From: Ampelocalamus luodianensis
Taxonomy: Eukaryota > Streptophyta > Magnoliopsida > Poales > Poaceae
Length of the DNA stretch: 64,000 nt
Direction of reading: 5' to 3'
Assembly: GCA_036346255.1 (NCBI GenBank)
Contig: CM070632.1
Location: forward strand, 32,266,657 to 32,330,656
Position 1 is the stretch's first letter; each line of letters begins with the position of its first letter. Of this stretch, positions 45,461 through 56,002 are shown piece by piece. The position numbers were made by a program, and so were the translations under genes. The notes beneath the pieces were generated by a model, which had not been told where the DNA came from, searched no databases, and saw nothing but the letters and a program-made list of their open reading frames with translations.

Positions 45461-46760
45461 AACATCCGATCATTGTCGCTTCTTTGATTTGGTCCACCAA
45501 GGTTGGCTGCACAACCAAGGTAGCAAGAGAACCGTGCTCGATCAAACCCAAATTGAGGCACCGAAATTCGAAATAGGGTAGGTCACCGCTCTTGCAGATC
45601 AACATGTTGCAATACACCTTTCGACTAAGCGCATCTGCAACAACATTGGCCTTGCCCGTGATATCGAATACCCATATCATAGTCCTGATCAATTCCAACC
45701 ATCTCCTTTGCCCGAGGTTCAGATCCGCCGAGTGAACAAGTACTTCAAGCTCTTGTGGTCGAATACACCTCACAACGGTTACCAATCGATAATGCCGCCA
45801 AATCTTGAGTGCATGAACCACAAAGACTAACTCCAAGTCGTGAGTAGGATAGTTGAGTTCATGAGGCCTCAATCGCTCGATGCATAGGCCACTACCTTGC
45901 CCGCCGCATAAGAACACAACCAAGACCTCGACGAGAAGCATCACAATAGATATCAAAACTCTTGTGAATATCGGGAGAACAAGCACTGGGTGAAGTCAAC
46001 CGCTTCTGAGTTCCCGAAAACTCACATCACAAACAGAGACCACTCAAACTTCTTGTCTTTCTTGAGCAATTCGGTCATAGGCTTCGCAATCTTGGAGAAA
46101 TTCTCGATAAAGCGCGATAGTAGCCAGCCAAACCAAGAAAACTCCGCACATCGGTGACCGACTTGGGCTGACCCCAAGATAGTAGTACATCACTGACCTT
46201 GCTAGGGTCCACAGCCACACCCCCTGTTGAAAGAACATGGCCTAAGAATGCCACTTCCTTCAACCAGAACTCACACTTACTGAATTTGGCATACAACTGG
46301 TGCTCACGCAGCTTGCCCAACACAAGCTTAAGATGCTCAACATGCTCTTCTTCATTCTTGGAGTAGATATGGATATCGTCGATGAATACCACCACAAACC
46401 TACCCAAATACTCCATGAATACCGAGTTCATAAGGTTCATGAATAAAGCAGGATCATTAGTCAAACCAAAAGACATGACGGTGTACTCGTAAAGACCATA
46501 ACGAGTAGCAAAGGCCGCCTTAGGAATATCCTCGCCCGATCCCGACTTGATGATAGCCCAATCTCAAGTCAATCTTGAGAAGACACGCTCCGGCCAATCG
46601 ATCGAAAAGATCATCAATACGGGCAAAGGATACTTGTTCTTCACCGCCACTTCATTAAGCTTGACGGTAATCAACACACATGCGCAAGGTCTTGTCCTTC
46701 TTCTTCACAAAATAACTGACAACCCCAAGGAGATGAGCTAGGACGAATGAAACCCTTCTC
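45461..46760 (-). pseudogene. Element A reverse transcriptase and RNase H, frameshifted
   Basis: RT: SFGLTNDPALFMNLMNSVF, active site VVVFIDDIHIYSK (both Asp kept), LREHQLYAKFSKCEFW, VAFLGHVLS and VRSFLGLAGYYR. RNase H: LRPHELNYPTHDLELVFVVH (the catalytic Glu lies in DLELVF), WRHYRL, WLELIRT, VADALSRK. The first part of RT (46560-46760) lies in other frames and is damaged. Confidence 0.87.
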
Positions 46761-46899
46761 TTGCAGCTCACCTAGTTGCTTCTTCACTCCTCCAACTCAT
46801 TAGGAGGCATACGATACGACCTCTTTGAAATAGGCGCGGCACGCAGCAACTCTATCACGAACTCCGGTCTCGAACGGGAGGCATCCTGTGCAAATCTTC

Positions 46900-47400
46900 A
46901 GAAAGACATCCGCGGTCACATACGTGGGGACATCGCGAATCTCCAATGCCGGCTTTGCTTCAAGGGCATAAAGTGGGGTTCTCGCAACTGCGGTGAAAAC
47001 CCAACCTGTTCACCTGAAGGGCTGGTGAGGTAGACAACCTTCCTGGCACAATCGATTTGCCCAAAATGTTGGGATAACCAATCCATGCCAAGAATCACAT
47101 CCAAGCACGCCGAATCGAGTAGGATAAGACTCGCCAAGAATCCCACTCCTTCGATGTGGATAGGAACGTCTCGGCATACTTGGTCAGCTCTCATTTCCGA
47201 ACCCGGAGAGCGAATAAGTAGTGGAACCCCCAAAGGAACACAGTGAAGTCCACAATCAACAGCAAACGACCTCGAAATAAAAGAATGCGAGGCTCCAGAG
47301 TCAAATAAAACTGTAGTAGGACATAAATTGACAAGAAGCGTACCTAACACCACGCCGGGCGCCCCGTGCCTCCTCACCGAGATATGGTTGACTCGGCCAC
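46900..47400 (-). pseudogene. Element A aspartic protease
   Basis: TTVLFDSGASHSFISRSFA is a textbook retroviral-type catalytic motif (Asp-Ser-Gly-Ala), followed by LIRSPGSEM, FLASLILLDSACLDVILGMD and the WL..H domain end before the RT linker. The local frame is intact over about 150 codons. Confidence 0.9.
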
Positions 47401-48415
47401 CCCAAGCCCCGGTCTTACGGTCGTGGGTGACCACTCCTTGCCCGCCCTCCATTAGGACGAGGCCGCCCAGCCTTCTTAGGACAACTACTCGCGAGTGGCC
47501 CTTGTTGTGGCGCAAGAGAAGCAGTGACGCCGGCCGGGGTTGCGTGAGCAACTGCCGCCGATCGCAGTGCACGTGATCGAGCCACGGCCGCGGAGGACGT
47601 GGAGCTGGTGCCGAAGGCCTCGCGGTGGTGAAGCAAAGAACGGGCCACCGGCAGTGCCCAACTCGGGACGAACGAGGCCGCTCGGCACACCGGGCCTCCC
47701 ACTTGCGCTGCGATTCGCCCAGCGCTTCTCGCCTTGTGCTCGGCGACGATGGCCTTGTCCACCAAGGTCCGAAGTCGGGAAGTCCACAATAGAGAGCTTG
47801 TCCTCAAGCTCCTCGCAGACAAGCCTTCCATGAACTTCTCCCGCTTGGCCTCATCGGGGCCACTCTCACAGAGCGCACTCGCGAGATGGTTGAACTCGTG
47901 GAGGTACTCACCACGCATTTGCGCCTCGCTTGAGCGCAAGGAACTCCTTCTTTTCAGCCTTCATCAGTCGGCGGGAACATGGGCCCGACGGAAAGCCGAC
48001 CAACTCTCCCACGAGGCCACGTGTCCCGCGGCTACATAGCGCAGGAAGTTCTCCCACCATGAGAGTGTCGCACCCTCCACCGATGGATGCGGTGTGCCCG
48101 CTCCTGCTCCTCGGCATCGAGCAACGTTGAGCTTCCGCTCAACTAGACGCAGCCACCGCTCGCGCCCAAGGATCCTGACCGGAGAAGGTGGGAGGTCGCG
48201 CGGCGGAACTCCGCAAGTCCCCACGAGACGGGTGACCACCTCCGCATCCAGAGGCACCGCAGGTAGTGGAGGTGTTCCTCGCGATAACCTCCAACACCTG
48301 GCGGTCCTCCGAACGACATGCTCGACCGCATGAGGACTTCCGCCATGGTCGGAGAGGGGAAGCTCCTCATCGGGACTACCCGGCCGTTCCAACCACTACG
48401 TGTCCCTCCCGCCAT
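47401..48415 (-). pseudogene. Element A gag, frameshifted
   Basis: Retrotransposon gag pieces: FRRAHVPA..KAEKKEF-type region, QMRGEYLHEFNHLA, REKFMEGLSARS and LVDKAIVAEHKAR. The zinc-knuckle part is poorly preserved. The start is probably near 48415 (MAGGTR) or a nearby Met; one-base changes make this uncertain. About 580 bases of leader separate it from the primer site. Confidence 0.82.
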
Positions 48416-48996
48416 CCCGCTTCACTAAGACAAGTTAGCTACCACCCGAGATCAAACGGCAAACAAATCCAAACTCAATTAAAAGGGCTCAAGAATAACC
48501 ACCAAGGAGCACAAGACCATAAGTCACCAAATCAACTCCCAAACGACTAACCCGTATGGAAGAACGAGTAATCGTTTGAGAAGACCCAAAATTTCAGAAC
48601 TAAATTCTAGCTCAAAACAACCCAAAATCAAGGTGTAACCATCTAATAGAGTATAGGCATTTAGCTAGTTTCATATCACTTCTTACCTTTTATTCCCACA
48701 AGTTTTAATTGAATTAACCTCTCATTTCCTACCTCCTATACTAATTACTAGCTAGCTGTCCAAATTTCCTTTCTCCAAGCTCTCATGGTTCTCCCAAAAC
48801 CAACTTAACCGATAAATAGCTAGCTTTTGAAAGGAAGAGAGGAACCACTTTTCCAAAACTTGATCAAGAGTAAGGTGAGATGAGCAAACTAAGATGTAAG
48901 GAGTAAAATCGAGAACTTACTTAAGTTTTGTAAGCCTTCAAAGTAAGTTTTCAAAATATCCTAGAGGCGACCAAGCTAGGGTTTCTACGGTCAAGA
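48416..48996 (-). other. Element A untranslated leader
   Basis: AT-rich DNA between primer site and gag start, no frame supported. It probably holds packaging signals (inference from position). Confidence 0.7.
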
Positions 48997-49010
48997 TGGC
49001 TCGATACCAA
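48997..49010 (-). other. Primer-binding site of element A
   Basis: Minus strand TTGGTATCGAGCCA, three bases from the 5' LTR. It resembles the Met-tRNA site TGGTATCAGAGCCA with one base missing after TATC. Confidence 0.85.
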
Positions 49011-49772
49011 CTTTGTGAGGACCGGAATATTTAACTAGTAACACTTAACCTCCAAATGGTTCTAGCATTACTAATTAAACATTCTAAGCCTCGATGGACA
49101 TATGCTTCCCAGAATTGCAGCATATGCACATCATCACAAAATTACACATCATTTCCATACACCATACATCACTAAGTTCAACAATGACATACATAAAGTA
49201 AAGTTATTACAAAAGAGCCGACCGGCCAAATAGAACAATATACAAGAAAGACAGCGGAAGCAAAAGGTGCCATAAGATGGCTAGAACAAAAGTCGACCGG
49301 TTAGCCAACATAACCCACAAGGCAACCGACCGGGCCGCCAAGCTAGTCACCCCGCAAGCTACCACAACAAAGCTCACAAAAGTGAGGCCCCTCGAGCTCA
49401 CCTTCTTCCTCTGCAACAAATACATTTAAGCAAGATAATCGAGTACACAAAGGTACTCGCAAGATCGACGTATGGAATAGCGCACCTATTCATAAACTAC
49501 ATGCAAGCTTATTTAGGTGGAGGTTGTATGTCTCATTTTGCATAAAGCCAACTTTATTTGCAATAATGTAATACATTTAAAAGCAAGTTTGCAAATCTGT
49601 TTTGTTGTCAAAATAACAGCGAAATAAAGATACATACAAGTAACCACCTGGAAGTGACTATCCCAATAGTCACCACAACATAGCACGAATCCCCGATTCG
49701 TACCACCCATCAAGTTTTAATTAAAAGGTTGTAGTCTAGTTCTCACGAGTGTGTCCATAACCTAGGACGAGG

Positions 49773-49996
49773 CTATTCGAATAGTTTTAACCCTGCAGGG
49801 GTGTACCAATGTACCCACACTTCAGACCGCCTTTAAGCCACAAAGCACACTACCGAAGGTATGCCGGCACGGCTAAGTCCTACGAGACATTTCCAATCTT
49901 GTGCATTAACTACGAGCCGCTCGTATGGATAGAAACCCATACGCTTACATTGCAAGCCGAAAGACAACAAATCCCATCACGGGTGAAGTCTTTCGG
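49773..49996. repeat. Stem-loop cluster in the 5' LTR of A
   Basis: CTATTCGAATAG (49773-49784), CCCTGCAGGG (49791-49800), GGGTGTAC/GTACCC, TACC/GGTA, TACGAG/CTCGTA (49911-49925), CGTATGG/CCATACG (49922-49943), CCGAAAGAC/GTCTTTCGG (49957-49996). The same order is found at 39673-39896 in the left LTR and at 3626-3847. Confidence 0.82.
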
Positions 49997-51364
49997 ACAC
50001 TACAATGCTCCCAACAACATCCCTCCTGCGACTCCCTGCGACTCGAAGCCAACACACTCCAAAGTACTAAGTCAAGAGAGATCCCATACCCTCTAGTGTG
50101 GTTAGCACGCAAAAATGCTTAGTACGGTGGCGCAAGTAACTCGGTCCTTAATGACCCGGGCACCATTCCAGTCACACCCAAAAGCACACCAACATACCAT
50201 TGTGCCCAAGTCTAAATCCTTTTGTTTTTAGGTTTTAGTTTTCATAAATAGACATGGCACAAGGTGGAAATCATAATCATAATAAGTTTTATGTGATCAA
50301 GGTTATCGACAAGTCGATAACCGCCCATTTCTACCGGAAGCTAAGCATGGCTAAGCAATTAATTCGTAAGCTACTAAGTGACAAGAGCTCATCCACGAAC
50401 TCTAATCACAGCAATAACCTAGGCTCATGGTAGTAGAGAATAATCATTTGTCTAAGGAAATGCATCTACTAGGTCAACTATTAACACAAAGTAGCAATGC
50501 ATACATATAATTTGAAATCAACATAAATACTTAAAATACTGGGATTAACATGATCAAACTGCTTGCCTTGCTGGATTTGTTCTTGCTGCAGAGGGGAGTG
50601 CTCAGGTTCAATAAATCCTTCGGAACCTAACGCGAAAAGGCGATAAAAACCGATAAGAACGAAGAACACCAAAAGGAACTCAACAGCAAAGAACATCCAA
50701 TTCCAATGAAATTTCCACAGCAGCTAGAGGTTGGTTTTAGACAATTTTAGAAACAAGAATCACTTTATTTGGACTAAGCATGAAAAAGTTATGGCTAAAC
50801 TAAGTTCTCTCAGCCTGAAAAATCATAATTAAATTAATTTCGGTTACTGTTCATGACGAAAATTTCTAGAATGATCTGGAACTTGAAATTTTTATGGTGG
50901 GTAGATATGGTTATCCTAACAACAGCAAAACTGAGTTTGCACAATTTGAAGTTGAAATGAATTAGTTATGATTTTTCTAAGTTCTAAAACTAGCATATAC
51001 CACTTTTCTGGAGCATAAATAAGGACAAAGCCTAGTTCATATTAAAGCCTACCTACAAATAAATTTTACCAAGTTGAGTTTGCTCACTTTGCAATTACAG
51101 AGAGAAAGTTATGTATTTTACAAGTTTTCAATGAATTTCTAGATAACCATATCCACTAAACAAGATCATGCTGTTTAAATCATTTTCAGCTACATAACAG
51201 TGCCTAAATCCATTTTCAGATTAAAGTTCATACTATAACAAAGCTACAGCAACTGGAATCATTAAAAAAGAAGCTAAAATGAAAATGACAAAGTTATGCA
51301 CTTTTGAAATTTGAAACAATAAAAGACTTAGAAAATTTGAGCTCTCGGGAGGTCCAAATGAACT

Positions 51365-52310
51365 GGAAGACAAATGAGAGGTCGTGGGTCGTCGATCCTT
51401 CATCGCACGGCCACGGACCTCGAAGCACAGCGCACGGGAAGACCTCCTCCCGCACTTGGGAGGTCCGGACCGTCGAGATTGGATCCAACGATCACGACCA
51501 GTGCATGCACAGCGCACGCAAAGGAGGTCCTCGCGCCTAACGGAGGTCGTGTCCGTCAGATCAAGATCTGGCGGTCTCGAGCACTAGGGGAGGTCCTAAG
51601 AGTAAACCTACGGAGGGAGGTCTGGACGGCTAAGATCTCACGGAGGAGGTCTTCAACGGTCTAGATCTCCAGAGGGAGGTCTTTAACGGACACGATCAAG
51701 TGAGGAGGTCCCGGCGATCAAGATCAAACGAGGAGGTCCCGATCGGTGGGATTCAACCGAGGAGGTCTTGGACGGCCAAGATCTACTCGGGAGGTCCTAA
51801 GTGACGTGGTTTTACCGGAGGAGATCTGGAGGGCTCAGATAAGGCCTAGGGAGGTCCCGAACGGTCCGGATCGCCACGGAGGAGGTCCCGAGACTAAGGA
51901 TTTTGCAAAGGAGATCTAACGCTCGATCTAACTCCGGGAGGTCGTGAACGGCTAGGATTGAGCCTAAGAGGCCACGAGCGGGGTTTTCTTTGTAAAAGGC
52001 CAGGTGGCTTTTACAAAGAGGACCCGAGGTGGTATTTGCAAAATGACCGAGGGAGGTCTTTTGCAAAGAGGACCTCGGTGGAGGTCCAGGGGGTGGTTTT
52101 CGCAAAATGACCAAGAGGAGGTCATTTTGCGCAGGAGTGGTCCTAGCGGCTAGGATTTAACGGGGTGGTCCTAGACGGCTAGGATCAAATCAAGAGGAGG
52201 TCCCGAGGAGGGAGGTCTTTGCGGGCGTGCGAGAAGAGGTCCGACGGCTAAGATTAACCACGAGGTCTTTAACGGTCGATCTTCTCAAGGAGGTCTAGCG
52301 GGAGGTGCAG
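51365..52310. repeat. GGAGGTC irregular tandem array (right LTR)
   Basis: Same array as 41260-42215, slightly shorter through many small deletions. Several CCTGA or CCAGA words of the left copy are CCCGA or CCGGA here, as expected from loss of methylated C in CG on the left. Confidence 0.85.
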
Positions 52311-54158
52311 GCGGGTTTTGCCGAACGACAACAGAGCCTAAACCGATAGCACTAAATGCTCATGATTGGTAATAACAGAATCTAAAAGGGACATTAATGT
52401 CTTCGATTTTAATTCTAAGCCTAAGGCCCACACGCCGTGACACACAGCAGACGATTTAAGACATGACCAATGCACCAATGATTAGCAATAAATGGGGCAT
52501 TAATGTTGTCCTAAGAAAATGACGAACACGGGAGTTTGCACCGGCAAAAATCCCGAGCGCGTTTAACGGCTTGCCGCCGGTGACAGGGACCACGCCGGCA
52601 CTAACTAAATATTGGAATGGAACCGCAATATCATCACGAGCTAAAGGTGGCAACCTCGCTCGCGCGCGACGATTTTGAACGCCGGCGAGCCGGAGATAGG
52701 CTAGGAAGGCTTACTACGAAACTACACGAGCTCTAGAAAATAACAACAAGGCTAAGGGATGGGCACCTGAGGGCAGACAGGGGACCAGGGAGGTCGGAGG
52801 AACTTGGAGAAGGTCGACGAAGTCCGACGGTGACGTGTTTGCCGGCGAGGAAGAAGAAGATGACCTCGACCCCGAAAAGCAGCTCCCAAACTTGCCCACC
52901 TCTGCAATGTGAACCAAGCTAAGTTAGAGCAAGCTTGAGGTGATCAAGATGACAAAGTGACAGCCAATATAGCAATATTGAACCCCTGGAGCTCGAAGGT
53001 GGTCTTGGGGAGCTCCAAAACCCGACAATGGAGGTTTCGGGGGGGGGCGTGCTCTTGGGTGCTTGAGCTTGGGGCTCACACTCACAAGCGAGGGAGTCCA
53101 AGCACAACTAAGAGCAGAGAAAGAAGAGGAGAAAAGAAGGTCTCAGGCTATTCATAGCCTGGGAGCTTGGTAATGGTGTGGACAAGACCCACTGTGAACA
53201 AAGTCCATGCTCCTGCCATGGACTTGCTAGATTTGACAAGGGCAGGTAGGTAGGGGATGACTTCACTTAGGGCTAGGCTCTAACACATTAAATGCATGGC
53301 AGAAAGAGACGTTGGGAAGGACCAAAAGTGACAGCCATCGCTCCCAACCGCTCGACTCGACACACGCTGCGGGTGCGGGAAAACCACGATGACCAGGGCT
53401 CGAGGAAGTCGTGAGGGAGAAGAACAGGGCTGAGGGGGAGGTCCTGGACGATCCCGATTTGCATGGGGTGGTCCTGGACGTCCCAGATCACCCGAGCAGG
53501 GGAGGTCTTTGCGGGTGAGGAGGTCCAGGGGAGGTCGTGACCGCAGGATGGAGATCCAACGACCCAAAGGAAACGAGCCCGAGGAGGTCAGGGTGGCTGG
53601 CCCGACCGAGTCCAACGGCTGGGTCTGACTCGAGTCCGAGTCAGACTCAGACCAAGGGTTCAAAATCTGAGTCCCAACAAGAGCTGATCTTTGGAGAATT
53701 ATTTGAGTCAGCAAACTAACTCCAAAAATTATAAAATTTTATAGGAGCTTGCTAGCTGAGTTAATGACCTTGTGTAAATTTTTGCAGAGGTTTTTGTGCT
53801 ATACTTTTTCCTCCAAAAATTTCACAAGGTGCTGGTCCACAGTTTGACTAGAATTGAATTGGGTTTGACTGACCTCCAAAGATATTCAAACAATTTCTAA
53901 AAATTATGAAATTTTTCAGAGGGGTCACATACCATCCCAAGAACTCAGGAAAAATATTTCCAGGAGATTATCACAAGATGGAACAAGAATGTTTTTGAAG
54001 GATCAAGGTTTGGATCAAAGACTTGTGACTTTGTATTTCCATAACTTCTTGTACAATAGCTGTTCAGTACAAACAGGAAATACAAAATGTAAGAAAAAGT
54101 TTTAATTTCTACTCATTTTCTTACATTTGAAACACAAGCCTAAAATTGGGATGTTACA

Positions 54159-54236
54159 AGCTCAACCTCTATATATAACCCTAGCTTTTTGAGCTGCTGC
54201 CATTGTTGACCACTGGAGCTTATCATCTTCCATTGC
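54159..54236 (+). mobile_element. LTR of family B (copy B2), right part
   Basis: Continues B2 after element A: CTATATATAACCCTAG, CTGCCATTGTTGACCACTGG, TCATCTTCCATTGC, matching 15875-15950 of B1. It is then replaced by LTR D. Confidence 0.85.
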
Positions 54237-56002
54237 TGTCCAACCCGTATTTATCGAAATACGGGGATCCAAGATACCGTATGAAGACCGTTTCATACGG
54301 GTGTCCAAACTACCCACATTGGAATGGTGGGACTCACATGCCCATACTGGAATTGATGGGACTTTAGACTCCACTCCCGTGGACGGAACGTGAACATGGA
54401 TGCAACTTTAGACTCCACTCCTGTGGTGTTCCACTCCCGTGGACGGAACTTGAACGTGGATGCATGAATGTACTTATGAACAACGACTAGCATCATCTTT
54501 GAACTTATGAATTTCACATACGGAAGAAACATAATCATCGGAACTTCTCATGTATCAAATGAAAACACAGTACGAACATCAAGCATCCAACATACACAAT
54601 TCATACAACGTCAGAGTACTTGCCTTTAGCGTTGCGATGCGTTAGGAGGCAACGACGATGCCGCTAACCTAGGAGCCTCACCTCCTACACCATTAGTTTA
54701 CTCAATAAGAACCACGATGTCAAGACACTACTCGCAACACAAACCCCAACACCTCAACGTTTAACTACACAATTTTAATCCAATTGAATTACATTCCATC
54801 AGAAAACCATAATGGGCAGCAATACTAAAATTGACATAACTTTTGCTCTGAAATTCGTAAAAATGTAAACTCAGGCTTGTTTGAAAGGTAACAAGATTAT
54901 CTACAACAATCTAGTTGATGAAAATCCCAAATTCTGAATGTACCAAGCCCCAAAAGACCGATGAACACCCTCTGTCAGAACTGCCTAACACTTCTGGGCA
55001 GCAGCACGAAAAAAGTCATAACTTCTAATTGGCCCAATCTTAGTGTTCTTTATCAATATAAAAATCTAAGACTCAGGCCTACAATAACCTAGTTGGGTGA
55101 AAGCCCTGAATTTGCCATTAACTTGATCATATATTAAAAGGCAATTCAACAATTCATTCTCGTTAGGGTTGTGGACAGTCAACTTAAAACGTGCATAACT
55201 TTTGTTCTACAAATCCAAATGGGGTGTTCTTTATCAATACTGAAAGCTAATGAGATAACGTACAAAAGTTGTTATGGGCAAGACTTATGAATCATCTTCT
55301 ATCTATGTCATATTGTAACAATTACAGTGACTGCTAATTCTCGTCAGAATTCTGGACAGCAGAAACTAAAACGATCATAACTTTTGATCCGTACATCGGA
55401 ATCAGGTGTTCCTAGCGGTCACCGAAAGCTAAGAACATTATATATATAACTCTAGGAGATCGAAACCTTTGATTCGGCCTCTAAGATGTCGAAACAGCCC
55501 CCGCAACACACTGGACAGAATTGAATTGCTGACACCAGCAAATCGACTCAATCAATCTAATCGAATTCGCATCTAATAAGGATAGAACAACGAAGAACGC
55601 CTTGTGTTACCCTTATAGAACCGCTGGAAGATGAAGATCAACCCCTACGAAGAAGATCTTCTCCCTCTCCTTCCTTTCTTCTTTGTCCTCCTCTTCTTCT
55701 CCCTTAGCCGAAAGCACGCAAGAACAAGACGGCAACGAGGGCTAAAGCGGAGGCTACTGTAGCGCGTGGGTATTGTAGCGGCGGCGTGGGTACTGTGGCT
55801 ATAGTACATATTAGGGTTTCCTCTCCTTTTGATGGTGGCCAGATCCCCCGTGGGCTATGGGCCAAAAGGGCTGATTTTCCCTTGTCACTTAACTTTGGCT
55901 TGGAAGCCCATTTAGCTCTAAATTCTGAATTTTTCCTCTTTTCATTCCCTTAATTCCTTCTCTAATTTTATTGCACTCACTAATGAGAATCGGGATATTA
56001 CA
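54237..56002 (-). mobile_element. LTR of family D (probable solo LTR)
   Basis: Plus strand TGTCCAACCCG ... CGGGATATTACA, so sense is minus (TGTAATATCCCG to GGGTTGGACA), 1,766 bp. A GC-rich leader-like block is at 55640-55800. The flanks ATTGC and TTGGT are not a duplication, so one or both ends were altered by recombination. Confidence 0.72.

Larger units (their letters stand above)
38916..54158 (-). mobile_element. Complete Ty3/gypsy chromovirus A with 5.1-kb LTRs
   Basis: 15,243 bp bounded by AGCTC at 38911-38915 and 54159-54163. LTRs are 38916-44064 and 49014-54158. On the minus strand: 5' LTR, primer site, about 580 bases of leader, gag, protease, RT, RNase H, integrase, chromodomain, polypurine tract and 3' LTR. 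The domain order and the RT style (SFGLTNDPALFMNLMN, LREHQLYAKFSKCEFW) suggest the Tekay/Del group. Structurally complete, but all frames carry shifts. LTRs make up two thirds of its length. Confidence 0.96.
49014..54158 (-). repeat. 5' LTR of element A
   Basis: 5,145 bp. A weak TATA-like TATGAATA lies at 53149-53156 on the minus strand, matching in position the TATATAAA of LTR A1. If transcription starts there, more than 4 kb of LTR is leader RNA, including the GGAGGTC array and the stem-loop cluster. Confidence 0.95.

Noticed and set aside
47734..48550. Plus-strand frames opposite gag of element A
   Set aside because: GC-rich antisense shadows of the minus-strand gag.
37506..54236. B2 pieces as two LTRs of one element enclosing A
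   Set aside because: The two pieces are consecutive parts of a single LTR separated by the AGCTC duplication, not two copies.
54237..56002. D as the partner LTR of element A or B
   Set aside because: Its ends (TGTAATATCCCG, GGGTTGGACA) and interior differ from both; A already has its two LTRs with matching target sites.
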